Positions 8,922-16,790 of a stretch of DNA of 64,000 nt are shown piece after piece. Both the position numbers and the translations under genes were made by a program. The stretch lies in assembly GCF_002154605.1 (NCBI RefSeq), contig NZ_MUNE01000127.1, positions 62,001-126,000 on the forward strand, read 5' to 3'. The stretch is from Streptomyces milbemycinicus. GTDB taxonomy: Bacteria; Actinomycetota; Actinomycetes; Streptomycetales; Streptomycetaceae. The notes below the pieces were generated by a model, which worked only from the letters and a program-made list of their open reading frames with translations, was not told where the DNA came from and ran no database searches. Within the stretch, counting starts at the first letter, position 1. Each line of letters opens with the position of its first letter.

Positions 8922-8939
8922 GGCTACTGGGCATTAGCC
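8922..8939. promoter_or_regulatory. Inverted repeat GGCTA-N8-TAGCC, operator 1
   Basis: A perfect 5-bp dyad with an 8-base spacer, just upstream of the leftward dehydrogenase operon. A near copy (GGCTA-N8-TAGCA) lies at 9009-9026 just before the divergent TetR gene. The same arm and spacer lengths suggest one dimeric repressor, most likely that TetR protein. Inferred from position and symmetry. Confidence 0.5.
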
Positions 8940-9008
8940 ATCTCATGGGCAGAAGGGCGGGCGTGTCAAGGGAGCGGGCTAGGGTGAACAGCTCGGCAAA
9001 GTGGAATA

Positions 9009-9026
9009 GGCTAACCATCGATAGCA
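9009..9026. promoter_or_regulatory. Inverted repeat GGCTA-N8-TAGCA, operator 2
   Basis: The second member of the pair, with a one-base mismatch in the outer position, 12 bases before the TetR ATG. Its placement fits autorepression of the regulator gene. Confidence 0.48.
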
Positions 9027-9038
9027 TCAGGAGTCCGT

Positions 9039-9707
9039 ATGAGCTCAGCCCAAGGCGGGGCATACGAGCGGCCGCATCGGCCGGCGCGGCCGGAGGCCGC
9101 GCTCGCGGCCAACCGCCGTTCGGCCATCCGGCAGGCCGCGCTGCGGCTGTTCGCCGCGCAGGGCTACCGGTCCACCACCATGGCCGATATCGGGGCCGCC
9201 ATCGGCATCCGCGGTCCGAGTCTCTACAAACACGTGGCCTCCAAGCATGAGTTGCTGGCCGAGATCATGATCGGCACGATGGAGCAGCTCATCGCCGGCA
9301 ACATCGCGGCCGTCGCCGGCGCGGACGACGTGCGGGAGCAGCTTCGCCGCTCCGTGGAGGCGCATATCCGTTACCACGCCCGCCACCGCCTGGAGGCATT
9401 CGTCGGCAACCGCGAGATCGGCAGCCTGGAGCAGCCCGCCCAGGATCGGGTCCTCGGCCGCCGCAGCGACTACGAGCGCCGCTTCCGTGAACTCATCGAG
9501 CGGGGTGCCGCCGAGGGGGCCTTCCGTGTGCAGTCGGCCAGGATCGCCTCGTACTCGATCCTCGACATGGGGATCGGCGTCTCCAGCTGGTTTCACGAGG
9601 GTGGCGAGTTCACCGTCGATCAACTCGCCTACCAGTACGGCGACATCGCGCTCCGCGTCGTGGGCGCGCGACCGCTCGGCGGCTCGCCCGATCCCCTGTG
9701 TGAGTAA
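9039..9707 (+). CDS. TetR-family transcriptional regulator (first)
   Basis: A 222-residue repressor. The N-terminal HTH (about residues 25-72) reads RRSAIRQAALRLFAAQGYRS, TTMADIGAAIGIRGPSLYKH, VASKHELLAEIM, a classic TetR domain. The C-terminal ligand domain is helical and contains AHIRYHARHRLEAFVGNREI, a form often seen in regulators of acyl-CoA or steroid catabolism. It is transcribed divergently from the dehydrogenase-kinase-SDR operon. Paired GGCTA-N8-TAGC sites in the shared promoter are its likely operators, so it probably represses itself and that operon until an acyl-CoA intermediate binds. The ligand is not deducible. Confidence 0.88.
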   Translation: MSSAQGGAYERPHRPARPEAALAANRRSAIRQAALRLFAAQGYRSTTMADIGAAIGIRGPSLYKHVASKHELLAEIMIGTMEQLIAGNIAAVAGADDVREQLRRSVEAHIRYHARHRLEAFVGNREIGSLEQPAQDRVLGRRSDYERRFRELIERGAAEGAFRVQSARIASYSILDMGIGVSSWFHEGGEFTVDQLAYQYGDIALRVVGARPLGGSPDPLCE

Positions 9708-9710
9708 ACC

Positions 9711-9726
9711 GAATCCAATTCAAATC
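9711..9726. promoter_or_regulatory. Cluster operator, degenerate copy
   Basis: GAATCCAATTCAAATC matches 12 of 16 positions of the best copy at 13269. It sits directly after the TetR stop and upstream of the transporter gene. Confidence 0.35.
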
Positions 9727-9819
9727 CTCAAGGGGTAGGCGCCGCTTTCGGCCGCGCGCACGTCATTCCACCGGGTATCCGTCGCGCACTCCGAGGAAAC
9801 CCTTGCTCAAAGGCTAGCT

Positions 9820-9835
9820 GTACTGAGTTCAGTTC
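9820..9835. promoter_or_regulatory. Cluster operator upstream of MHS transporter
   Basis: GTACTGAGTTCAGTTC has the dyad core ACTGA-GT-TCAGT and lies 60 bases before the transporter start. It belongs to the repeated 16-bp motif found in the promoters of this island (also at 13269, 15588, 24948 and 25798). Confidence 0.6.
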
Positions 9836-9895
9836 TGTACCGTCCCGGGCGTCGGCAGGGTTACGGGACCGTGCCGTCGGAAGGAGGGCCGGATC

Positions 9896-11206
9896 GTGAG
9901 CACCACACAGCAGCCCGCCCCGCCGGGGTCGGAGTCGGCGCCGTACGCTCCACGTACAGTGCGCCGCGCGATGCTCGCCGGAAGCATCGGCACCCTGATC
10001 GAGTACTACGACTTCAGCGTCTACGGCTATCTCGCCGTGGCGATCGCTCCGCAGTTCTTCCCCAGCGACGATCCGGCGGCCTCGACGCTGGCGGCGCTTG
10101 CCGTGTTCGCCACCGGCCTCGTGGTACGACCGGTCGGCGGTGTCTTCTTCGGGTGGATCGGCGACCGATGGGGGCGTCGCAAAGCGCTGGTCTCCTCCGT
10201 GCTGTGCATGGGAGTGGCCAGCAGCATCACGGGACTGCTGCCGACCTACAGCCAGATCGGCGTGGTCGCCGCGGTGCTCCTGTTCCTCACCCGGCTGGTG
10301 CAGGGCGTCTCCTCGGGGGGCGAGTCGGTCGGCGCCTACACCTACATCTACGAGTCGGCGCCGCCCCGGCGCAGGGCCTTCCTCGGTGCCGTCACACCCA
10401 TCGGGTCCAACCTCGGGTTCATGTTCGCGGCCGCCACGGCCGGGGCGATCTCCGCCCTCACCACCAAGGAACAGATGGCCGACTGGGGGTGGCGGCTGCC
10501 GTTCCTGATGGCCGTGCCACTCACCCTGGTCTGTCTGTGGGCCCGGCTGCGGATCGAGGACACTCCGGAATTCGAGGAGGCCGCACGGCGTGCCGACATC
10601 CCGGCGGCTCCGATCCGGGAGGTCCTGTCCACCCACCGCGTCGCGCTGCTGCAGTCCATCGGCCTGGCCATGGCGCAGGGCGGCGCCATCTTCCTGGGGC
10701 TGACGTACATCGGTATCTACCTGTCCACCAAACTGGGTTACGACCCCACGCTGGTGTTCTGGCTGAGCGCCGGTGTCGTGCTCGTCACCGTGCTGCTCAT
10801 GGTGCCGGCCGGCTGGCTCGCCGCCCGGTTCGGGTGCCGTCGTGTCCTGATGGGCGGGCTGCTGGGCTTCCTGGTGACCGCCTACCCCGCGATGATGCTC
10901 ATGGGCCGGCACAGCCTGGCCCTGGCCGGCCTGGCCTATCTGCTCTTCATGCTGAGCAGCGCGTTCGTACAGGTCCCGGCGGCCAGTCTGTGGCCGCATC
11001 TGTTCGAACGCCGGGTCCGCTACACCGGCATGGCGATCGGGTACAACATCGGCACCGTCCTCGCGGGCGGTACGGCTCCGTACATCGCGGCCTTCCTGGT
11101 CGAGCGGACCGGGAACCTGCTCTCCCCGGCGTTCTTCGTCATGGTGGTCTGCCTGATCGGGATCGGTGTCCTGTTCACCGTCCGCACGGATGTGACGGAT
11201 GTGTAG
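9896..11206 (+). CDS. MHS-family metabolite:H+ symporter (MFS)
   Basis: A 436-residue, 12-helix transporter from GTG 9896 with GGAAGGAGG shortly upstream. Signatures of the metabolite:H+ symporter group: IGTLIEYYDFSVYGYLA in helix 1, GWIGDRWGRRKAL in loop 2-3, RLVQGVSSGGESVGAYTYIYE in helix 4 and ESAPPRRRAFLG after it. Relatives carry small carboxylates such as alpha-ketoglutarate, shikimate or aromatic acids. Placed within the degradation island with its own copy of the shared operator, it most likely imports the acid that the ligase at 27065 activates. The exact substrate is not visible. It may have replaced the broken MFS gene at 5352. Confidence 0.87.
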   Translation: MSTTQQPAPPGSESAPYAPRTVRRAMLAGSIGTLIEYYDFSVYGYLAVAIAPQFFPSDDPAASTLAALAVFATGLVVRPVGGVFFGWIGDRWGRRKALVSSVLCMGVASSITGLLPTYSQIGVVAAVLLFLTRLVQGVSSGGESVGAYTYIYESAPPRRRAFLGAVTPIGSNLGFMFAAATAGAISALTTKEQMADWGWRLPFLMAVPLTLVCLWARLRIEDTPEFEEAARRADIPAAPIREVLSTHRVALLQSIGLAMAQGGAIFLGLTYIGIYLSTKLGYDPTLVFWLSAGVVLVTVLLMVPAGWLAARFGCRRVLMGGLLGFLVTAYPAMMLMGRHSLALAGLAYLLFMLSSAFVQVPAASLWPHLFERRVRYTGMAIGYNIGTVLAGGTAPYIAAFLVERTGNLLSPAFFVMVVCLIGIGVLFTVRTDVTDV

Positions 11207-11243
11207 GGCGTCGGTTGCGGTGACCCCCGGTCACCGCATCGCG

Positions 11244-11993
11244 CTAATCCCCTGTCGTAGGGGAGTGGCTGCTGTGGCCGATGGTCTGGCCGCCGTCGAC
11301 GAGGAACTCTCCGCCTGTGGTGTAGGAGGCGTCATCACTGGCGAGAAAGAGCACCATGCGGGTGACCTCCTCGGGCTCCCCGATGCGGGGCACCGGCTGA
11401 TGGGCGAAGAGTCCGGGTGAGGCGTCCTCACCCATGGGCGTGCGGATGACGCCCGGGTGTACGGAGTTGATGCGTACCCCAGTGCCTGCCATGTCCAGTG
11501 CGGCGGCCTTGGTCATCCCTCGCACCCCCCACTTGCTCGCCACATAGCCGATGCCGCCGGCGAAACCCACGAGGCCGGCGGCCGAGGAGACGTTGACGAC
11601 CGCCCCGTGGCCGCGGTCGCGCATGCCGGGGAGGACGGTGTGCATGCCGATGAAGGCGCCCACCAGGTTGACGTCGAGGATCCGGCGGAAGTGTTCGGGC
11701 GACTGCTCCACCACGCCGCCGAAGTGAATGATCCCGGCGTTGTTCACCAGGACGTCCACGGGGCCGAAGGTGTCCTCGACTGTGCGGACGACGGATTGCC
11801 ACTGCGCTTCGTCGGTGACGTCGAGGTGGCAGTACCGCGTGTGGGGGAGCTCATCGGCCAGGGCCTCTCCCTCGTCGTCCAGCAGATCGCAGACGGCGAC
11901 CCGGGCGCCTTCGGCGGCCAGGCCGCGTACGTGCGAGGCACCCATGCCCCGGGCCCCGCCGGTGACGATCGCGACCTTTTTGTCGAAGCGCAT
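11244..11993 (-). CDS. SDR, 3alpha/20beta-hydroxysteroid dehydrogenase-like
   Basis: A 249-residue short-chain dehydrogenase. Start ATG 11993 is preferred because GGAAGGG lies upstream at a workable distance; ATG 12017 adds eight residues without such a site. Motifs: VTGGARGMGASH, CDLLDDEG (Asp after beta-2, NAD+ preference), HLDVTDEAQW, NNAG, VNVSSAAGLVG, YVASK, and NSVHPGVIRTPM. The overall style is close to the Streptomyces 20beta-hydroxysteroid dehydrogenase family, but such resemblance is common and does not prove a steroid substrate. It follows the zinc alcohol dehydrogenase gene on the same strand by about 57 bases and is probably co-transcribed with it. Confidence 0.86.
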   Translation of the reverse strand: MRFDKKVAIVTGGARGMGASHVRGLAAEGARVAVCDLLDDEGEALADELPHTRYCHLDVTDEAQWQSVVRTVEDTFGPVDVLVNNAGIIHFGGVVEQSPEHFRRILDVNLVGAFIGMHTVLPGMRDRGHGAVVNVSSAAGLVGFAGGIGYVASKWGVRGMTKAAALDMAGTGVRINSVHPGVIRTPMGEDASPGLFAHQPVPRIGEPEEVTRMVLFLASDDASYTTGGEFLVDGGQTIGHSSHSPTTGD

Positions 11994-12050
11994 CTGGGGT
12001 TTCCCTTCCGTGTCCATGAGTCAAAGTCGCCAAGCCGTCTGTGCGTGTGG

Positions 12051-13091
12051 TCAGTCGGGGACGAGCACGGTCCGGCCCCGCACCTGGCCCCGCCGAAGCC
12101 GGCCGATCGCTTCCGGTGCCGCGGACAGCGGGAACCGTTCCGATTCGACGTGGAGGGCTCCCGAGCGTGCCAGCGTGACGACCTCGGCGAGCTCGGGGCG
12201 GGTTCCCCAGAAGGGCAGCGAGAGCCGGAAGCCGGGTGGGAGAACGCCCGGTTTGGAGACCGTCAGGCAGCCGCCTCCGCTTCCGACGAAGGCGAGTTCA
12301 CCGCCGGGGCGCAGGACGCCGGTCGCGAGTTCCAGGGTCTTTGCGGTGCCGACGAAGTCGAGCACGGCGTCGGCTCCCGCGTCACCGGTCCGTGCCCTCA
12401 GCACGCGGGCGGTGTCCGGCCGCATCAGGGTGCCGAAGTCCGCGCCGGAGCGGTCCGCGAGAGCCAGGGCATCCTCCCGGACATCGACCGCCAGTACGCG
12501 GCTCGTGGTGGTCGCGCGGAGGATCTGGACAGCCAGGTGACCGAGCCCGCCGACACCGATGACGACAGTGGAGGTGCCCTCACGGAGTGCGTGCCGGAGC
12601 CCGGCCACGGCGTGGTAGGACGTCAGACCCGCGTCGGAGAGCGGGGCCGCCTGATCGGCCGGCAGGTCGCCGATCGGCACCAGATGGCGGGCGGACGGGA
12701 CGAGGAGGTACTCGGCCATTCCGCCGTCCCGGCCGAGTCCGGCCCCATGCCATGTGAGGGTGTCACGCCGGTCGCAGTAGTTGTCCCGGCCCGTGGCGCA
12801 ACGGTCGCAGGCGCCGCAGCCCCACGGTCCGTAGAGCACCACGCGTTCACCGACCGCCACCCCGTCGGCGTCGGGACCCAGGGCCGCGGCCCGCCCGGCG
12901 ACCTCGTGGCCGAGGGTGAACGGCAGACGGTAGGGGAGCGACCCAGGGGCCCCGTCGATGACGTGCAGGTCGGAACGGCACAGCCCGGCGGCTTCCACCT
13001 GCACCAGTACCTCGGTGCCACGGGGCGTGGGCCGCTCGACTTCGGCCGGTGCCGGGGGCTCGCCCCACGCCGTCAGCCTCAGTGCCCTCAT
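12051..13091 (-). CDS. Zinc-dependent alcohol dehydrogenase (MDR family)
   Basis: A 346-residue medium-chain dehydrogenase from ATG 13091 (a GTG 13 codons upstream lacks a binding site). It has the catalytic zinc ligands Cys in GLCRSDLHVIDG and His-Glu in LGHEVAGRA, and structural zinc cysteines in CGACDRCATGRDNYC. A Rossmann motif VIGVGGLGHLAVQ is followed by an Asp (LAVDVRED), indicating NAD+. It likely oxidises an alcohol to an aldehyde/ketone. It is the first gene of a leftward pair with the SDR at 11244. The divergent promoter shared with the acyl-CoA dehydrogenase at 13324 contains the cluster operator at 13269. Confidence 0.88.
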   Translation of the reverse strand: MRALRLTAWGEPPAPAEVERPTPRGTEVLVQVEAAGLCRSDLHVIDGAPGSLPYRLPFTLGHEVAGRAAALGPDADGVAVGERVVLYGPWGCGACDRCATGRDNYCDRRDTLTWHGAGLGRDGGMAEYLLVPSARHLVPIGDLPADQAAPLSDAGLTSYHAVAGLRHALREGTSTVVIGVGGLGHLAVQILRATTTSRVLAVDVREDALALADRSGADFGTLMRPDTARVLRARTGDAGADAVLDFVGTAKTLELATGVLRPGGELAFVGSGGGCLTVSKPGVLPPGFRLSLPFWGTRPELAEVVTLARSGALHVESERFPLSAAPEAIGRLRRGQVRGRTVLVPD

Positions 13092-13142
13092 CTTCACCGT
13101 CCCAGGTCTCGTCAGTCCCGAGGCCGCCACGTTAACAGAGGT

Positions 13143-13158
13143 GAAATTGGTTCAGTAG
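13143..13158. promoter_or_regulatory. Cluster operator, half-site
   Basis: GAAATTGGTTCAGTAG keeps the right half GTTCAGT of the shared motif, while its left half lacks one base. It lies 51 bases upstream of the alcohol dehydrogenase start. Low-confidence member of the set. Confidence 0.3.
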
Positions 13159-13236
13159 ATGGGGAGGGCGATCGGCGTGACGCGTGGAGGCGTCCGGACG
13201 GGGTCGGAGATGCACGAATCGGCCCGTGTGGAGGTC

Positions 13237-13284
13237 TTGCCCGCGCGGGGCTCGGTGTCTACGGTCATGAATTGAGTTCAATTC
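13237..13284 (+). promoter_or_regulatory. Promoter with perfect-dyad cluster operator
   Basis: TTGCCC (13237-13242), a 17-base spacer and TACGGT (13260-13265) form a plausible sigma-70-type promoter for the dehydrogenase at 13324. The operator GAATTGAGTTCAATTC (13269-13284) begins three bases after the -10 box and has perfect 7-bp arms (GAATTGA/TCAATTC). A repressor here would block initiation. This is the most symmetrical copy of the island's motif. Confidence 0.6.
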
Positions 13285-13323
13285 TCAGATGCCACCCCGT
13301 CGTACGAGCACGATGGAGACCCC

Positions 13324-14469
13324 ATGCACCGTCGCCACCCCGAGATCGACCCTCAGCTGCTGTCCGAATCGGACGAACAGCGGCAACTGCGTACCGTCCT
13401 GCGGGACCTCTTCACCGAGGCCAGTGGCGCCGAGGACGTACGCAAGCATCTGGCCACCGCGCGCGGATACGACGAAGCGCTCTGGGTGCGGCTCGCGGGC
13501 GAGATCGGGGTCCATGGGCTGGCCGTTCCGGAGGAGTACGGCGGGTCGGGTTTCACCTTCGCCGAACTGGCCGTGGCCCTGGAGGAATCCGGGCGCGCCC
13601 TGTACTGCGCGCCGCTGCTGCCCACGGTGGTCCTGGCCGCACACGCCCTGCTGTACAGCGCTGACCGTACGGCATGCGAGCGCTATCTGCCCCGGATCGC
13701 GGACGGCACGCTCACCGCGACCGTGGCCGGGTTCGGAGCCGACGAGCCCGGTGTCACCGCGGAACAGGAAGGCAAGGGCTGGGTGCTGCGTGGGCGGGCG
13801 GATTTCGTGCTCGACGGCGCCGGCGCGGATCTCATCGTGGTGCGGGCCGGAACACCCGCCGGACCTCGGCTGTTCGCCTGCGAGCCCGCCTCCGGCGCCT
13901 GTCGGCGAACTCCGCGCCGTGTCCTGGACGAGACGCGGCGCCAGGCGCTGGTGGAGTTCCGAGGCGCCCCGGCCACCGCCGTGGGCATGGCGGAGGGCGC
14001 CGAGGACACGGTCTCGGCGACTCTGGACGCCGGGCGGGCCGCACTGGCGGCCGAACAGGTCGGCGGCAGCGGGCACGCGCTGGACGCCACGGTCGAATTC
14101 GCCGCACAGCGCCACCAGTTCGGGCGCCCCATCGGCTCCTTCCAGGCCGTCAAGCACCGGCTGGCCGACGTGCTGGTCGCGCTGGAAGCGGCGCGCTCGG
14201 CGTCCGCGTACGCGACTGCCTGCGCCGCCGTCGCCTCGCCCCAGTTGCCGGTGGCCGCCTGCGCCGCCGCCGTGGTCTGCTCCGAGACCTTCCGTCTGGC
14301 GACAGCCGAGTACGTCCAACTGCACGGCGGTATCGGCTTCACCTGGGAGCACCCGGCCCATCTGTACATGCGTCGCGCACGCGGCGGCGAAGTGCTGTTC
14401 GGCACGGCGGACCGGCACCGGGTCCGCCTCGCCGGACTCATCGGTCTCGCCACCCGGGCCGCCGCCTGA
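13324..14469 (+). CDS. Acyl-CoA dehydrogenase, beta-type subunit candidate
   Basis: A 381-residue protein with the acyl-CoA dehydrogenase fold: an N-terminal helical domain (HGLAVPEEYGGSGFTFAELA), a shortened middle beta-domain, and a C-terminal four-helix bundle with RHQFGRPIGSFQAVKHRLAD and VQLHGGIGFTWEHPAHLYMR. The C-terminal loop has no Glu/Asp at the usual YEGT position, and the middle domain lacks the typical substrate-loop signature. Such short partners pair with a second subunit in the alpha2-beta2 enzymes of steroid side-chain catabolism. The likely partner is the protein at 17964. It stands alone, with the operator at 13269 in its promoter. Confidence 0.82.
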   Translation: MHRRHPEIDPQLLSESDEQRQLRTVLRDLFTEASGAEDVRKHLATARGYDEALWVRLAGEIGVHGLAVPEEYGGSGFTFAELAVALEESGRALYCAPLLPTVVLAAHALLYSADRTACERYLPRIADGTLTATVAGFGADEPGVTAEQEGKGWVLRGRADFVLDGAGADLIVVRAGTPAGPRLFACEPASGACRRTPRRVLDETRRQALVEFRGAPATAVGMAEGAEDTVSATLDAGRAALAAEQVGGSGHALDATVEFAAQRHQFGRPIGSFQAVKHRLADVLVALEAARSASAYATACAAVASPQLPVAACAAAVVCSETFRLATAEYVQLHGGIGFTWEHPAHLYMRRARGGEVLFGTADRHRVRLAGLIGLATRAAA

Positions 14470-14484
14470 ACGGCGGCGGCCCGG
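14454..14484. terminator. Hairpin between convergent genes
   Basis: A perfect 13-bp stem (CCGGGCCGCCGCC / GGCGGCGGCCCGG) with a 5-base loop overlaps the dehydrogenase stop codon. It lies between that gene and the convergent 3-hydroxyacyl-CoA dehydrogenase, so it can serve both directions. Confidence 0.65.
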
Positions 14485-14562
14485 CACCGGTTTCGCGATG
14501 AGTCCGTCTCCGGAGAAACGACGTCATTCCGGCCGCCCGCCGGACCGTCGGTGCGGAGGGTG

Positions 14563-15426
14563 TCATCCGTCGTACACGTAGAACCCCCGGCCGCTCTTGC
14601 GGCCCAGATGTCCCGCGGCGACCATGCGCCGCAGCAGCGGGGGAGCGGCGTACAGCGGTTCCTTGAATTCCTCGTACATCGACTCGGCGACGGCCTGGGC
14701 CGTGTCCAGGCCGATCAGGTCGAGCAGCCGCAGCGGACCCATCGGGTGGGCGCAGCCGAGTTCCATGCCGCTGTCGATGTCGTCCGCGCGCGCCATTCCG
14801 GACTCGACCATGCGGATCGCGGAGAGCAGGTACGGCACCAGCAGCGCGTTGACCACGAAGCCGGATCGGTCGGGCGCCTGGATGACCGTCCTGCCCAGCC
14901 GTTCGGCGGCGAAGTCGCGGGTGCGGGCCAGGGTTTCGGCGCCGGTGGTGAGGGCGGGGATCACCTCGACCAGCTTCTGCACCGGTACGGGGGTGAAGAA
15001 GTGCAGCCCCACGACATGGGAGGCCCGGCCGGTGGCCACGGCGAGGTCGACGACGGGTATCGAGGACGTGTTGGTGGCGAGGACGGCCTCCGGGTCGGTG
15101 ACCACCTTGTCCAGTCGGCGGAAGACTTCCAGCTTCACCTCCCGGTTCTCGGCGACGGCCTCGACGACGAACTGCCGGTCGGCCAGTTCGCCCAGGTCGT
15201 GGGTGAAGGAGAGCCGGGCCAGGGCCTGATCCCGGTCGGACTCGGTGAGCTTGCCGCGCCGCAGGCCGCGGTGGAGGGAGGCGGTGATGCGTGCGCGGCC
15301 GGCGGCGGCCAGCTCCGGGGTCGATTCGGCGACGGTCACATCGAGACCGCGCAGGGCGGCGACCTCGGCGATGCCGGAGCCCATGAGGCCGCAGCCGACG
15401 ATGCCGAGACGGGAAATGCGGGGCAT
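14563..15426 (-). CDS. 3-hydroxyacyl-CoA dehydrogenase (PaaH/FadB2 type)
   Basis: A 287-residue NAD-dependent dehydrogenase. The N-terminal Rossmann motif LGIVGCGLMGSGIAEVAAL is followed by the family's VVEAVAENREVK region, the HFFTPVPVQKLVEVI catalytic-His strand, and a C-terminal dimerisation domain (RSGFVVNALLVPYLLSAIRM; ELGCAHPMGPLRLLDLIGLD). The length fits stand-alone 3-hydroxybutyryl/3-hydroxyacyl-CoA dehydrogenases. It carries out the second oxidation of beta-oxidation and complements the hydratases and thiolase of the adjacent operon, from which it is divergently transcribed. A half-site of the cluster operator (15484) lies in its promoter region. Confidence 0.9.
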   Translation of the reverse strand: MPRISRLGIVGCGLMGSGIAEVAALRGLDVTVAESTPELAAAGRARITASLHRGLRRGKLTESDRDQALARLSFTHDLGELADRQFVVEAVAENREVKLEVFRRLDKVVTDPEAVLATNTSSIPVVDLAVATGRASHVVGLHFFTPVPVQKLVEVIPALTTGAETLARTRDFAAERLGRTVIQAPDRSGFVVNALLVPYLLSAIRMVESGMARADDIDSGMELGCAHPMGPLRLLDLIGLDTAQAVAESMYEEFKEPLYAAPPLLRRMVAAGHLGRKSGRGFYVYDG

Positions 15427-15483
15427 GGAGGTCCTTCCTCAGCGATCTGGACGGCAGGGGGTGCCGGCGCGAGGCGCTCCGTC

Positions 15484-15499
15484 ATATTGAACTGAAGTA
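15484..15499. promoter_or_regulatory. Cluster operator, half-conserved copy
   Basis: ATATTGAACTGAAGTA keeps the ATTGAACT half of the reversed motif. It is positioned 58 bases upstream of the leftward hydroxyacyl-CoA dehydrogenase. Confidence 0.4.
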
Positions 15500-15552
15500 G
15501 GTGATCTCATCAAGAGCGAGTCTGAATCCATAAACCTGCCTTGGTGAAGGGG

Positions 15553-15603
15553 TTGACAGGGTCTCTTCGTGGTTCCAGTGTTGTAGTGAATTCAGTTCAG
15601 TTT
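15553..15603 (+). promoter_or_regulatory. Promoter and operator of the ten-gene operon
   Basis: A consensus -35 TTGACA (15553-15558), a 17-base gap and a weak -10 CAGTGT (15576-15581) are followed six bases later by the operator GAATTCAGTTCAGTTT (15588-15603), matching 13 of 16 positions of the best copy. The operator ends 12 bases before the first gene's ATG, overlapping the predicted transcript start. Confidence 0.5.
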
Positions 15604-15615
15604 GAGGGGTGAGAG

Positions 15616-16404
15616 ATGACAGTGGAAGACGAGATCCAGTTCGAGCGTGACGGCCACGTCGCCCGTGTGTGGCTCAACCGCCCATGGAAGAAGAACTGCG
15701 TTACCGTGCCGATCCTGGACCGGCTCGACGAGATCATCACGGAGGTGGACGAGGACCCCGGGCTGCGGGTCCTGGTGGTCCGCGGCCGCGGCGGCACCTT
15801 CTGCTCGGGCTTCGACCTCGACAGCCTGAAGGCCGACTACGTCGGCAAGTCGAACGCGATCGACGTCGCGGTGAAGTCCGCGAAGGTGTGCGACCGCCTG
15901 TACTCGATGAAGACCCCCTCGGTCGCGGTCCTGGAAGGCCACGTCACCGCCGGCGGCTTCGAGATCATGATCTCCTGCGACTTCGCCATCTCCGCGGACG
16001 ACGCCAAGATCGGGGACTTCCACATCCGCCGCGCGCTGTTCGGCGGGGCCGGCCCGATCTACCGGGTGCCGCGCATGATCGGCATACGCAAGACCAAGGA
16101 GCTGATGCTCACCGGCAAGCTCCTCTCCGGCGTCGAGGCCGCCGAGTTCGGGCTCATCAACAAGTCGGCCCCGGCCGACAAGCTGGACGAGACGGTCGAG
16201 GACTTCATCGGCGACCTCGCTGACAAGAGCCCCTTCACGATGTGGCTCACGAAGATGACGATCGACCGCAGCCTGGATGCCGACACCCAGTCGTTGATGG
16301 TGATGGAGCACCTCGCCGTGGGCGTGGCGCTCAACTCCGAGGACGCGAACGAGGGCGTGTCGGCGTTCCTGGAGAAGCGCGAACCCAAGTGGCAGGGGCG
16401 CTGA
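15616..16404 (+). CDS. Enoyl-CoA hydratase/isomerase (crotonase)
   Basis: A 262-residue crotonase-fold protein, first gene of the long operon. The oxyanion-hole elements are GGTFCSGFDLDSL (about residue 56) and EGHVTAGGFEIMISCDF (about 108). The second carries AGGFE where typical hydratases have GGGxE, so the second Gly and the acid vary and the reaction may be hydration or isomerisation. It ends WQGR, as many of this family do. The next gene starts five bases after its stop, so the two are tightly coupled. In steroid side-chain degradation a hydratase acts between an acyl-CoA dehydrogenase and an OB-fold/thiolase-like aldolase, and that same order is seen here. Confidence 0.87.
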   Translation: MTVEDEIQFERDGHVARVWLNRPWKKNCVTVPILDRLDEIITEVDEDPGLRVLVVRGRGGTFCSGFDLDSLKADYVGKSNAIDVAVKSAKVCDRLYSMKTPSVAVLEGHVTAGGFEIMISCDFAISADDAKIGDFHIRRALFGGAGPIYRVPRMIGIRKTKELMLTGKLLSGVEAAEFGLINKSAPADKLDETVEDFIGDLADKSPFTMWLTKMTIDRSLDADTQSLMVMEHLAVGVALNSEDANEGVSAFLEKREPKWQGR

Positions 16405-16409
16405 TCCGG

Positions 16410-16790
16410 ATGGCCACGGATCCGCGGAGTCCGGCCGCCGGGCTCCAGGGCTCACGCTGCTCCGGCTGCTCGGTGGCGGTCTACCCCGCGGACGACGCGT
16501 GCCCGCGCTGCGGGGGGCCCGCCCGGCCGGCGGCCCTCCAGGGCACGGGCACGCTGTGGACCTGGACGGTGCAGCGGTACGCCCCCAAGTCGCCGCCCTA
16601 CCGGGCCCCGGCCGGAGGCTTCGTGCCGTTCGCGCTCGGCTACGTCGAGCTGGCCGAGGGCGTGCGGGTGGCCGCCGTCCTCGACGTCGACGACTTCGAA
16701 GACCTCCGCATCGGCATGCCCCTCACCGTGACCGCGGGTGCCGGTGTCCCGAGGGCCAGGCCCACGACCCCGGGCGAGGAGGGTTCATGA
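16410..16790 (+). CDS. DUF35 zinc-ribbon/OB-fold protein (aldolase partner)
   Basis: A 126-residue protein with an N-terminal zinc ribbon (Cys17-x2-Cys20 and Cys31-x2-Cys34) and a C-terminal OB fold (GTLWTWTVQRYAPKSPPYRA; VPFALGYVELAEGVRVAAVL). This DUF35 architecture accompanies thiolase-like proteins, forming heteromers such as the ChsH2-Ltp2 retro-aldolase or acting as substrate scaffolds. Its stop overlaps the start of the thiolase-like gene (ATGA), so the pair is co-translated. It probably docks the CoA substrate for its partner; that role is inferred from family behaviour. Confidence 0.85.
   Translation: MATDPRSPAAGLQGSRCSGCSVAVYPADDACPRCGGPARPAALQGTGTLWTWTVQRYAPKSPPYRAPAGGFVPFALGYVELAEGVRVAAVLDVDDFEDLRIGMPLTVTAGAGVPRARPTTPGEEGS

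Noticed and set aside
9037-9047. TGAGCTCA palindrome at the first TetR start as another island operator
   Set aside because: It overlaps the start codon, matches only the inner eight bases, and could arise by chance.
11244-11993. Firm call of a steroid-specific dehydrogenase
   Set aside because: SDR sequence resemblance does not fix the substrate; only the general class is supported.
11457-13664. A 735-residue plus-strand open frame
   Set aside because: It is antisense to the SDR and zinc alcohol dehydrogenase genes, whose motifs are unmistakable; its composition is Gly/Arg/His-rich without any domain.
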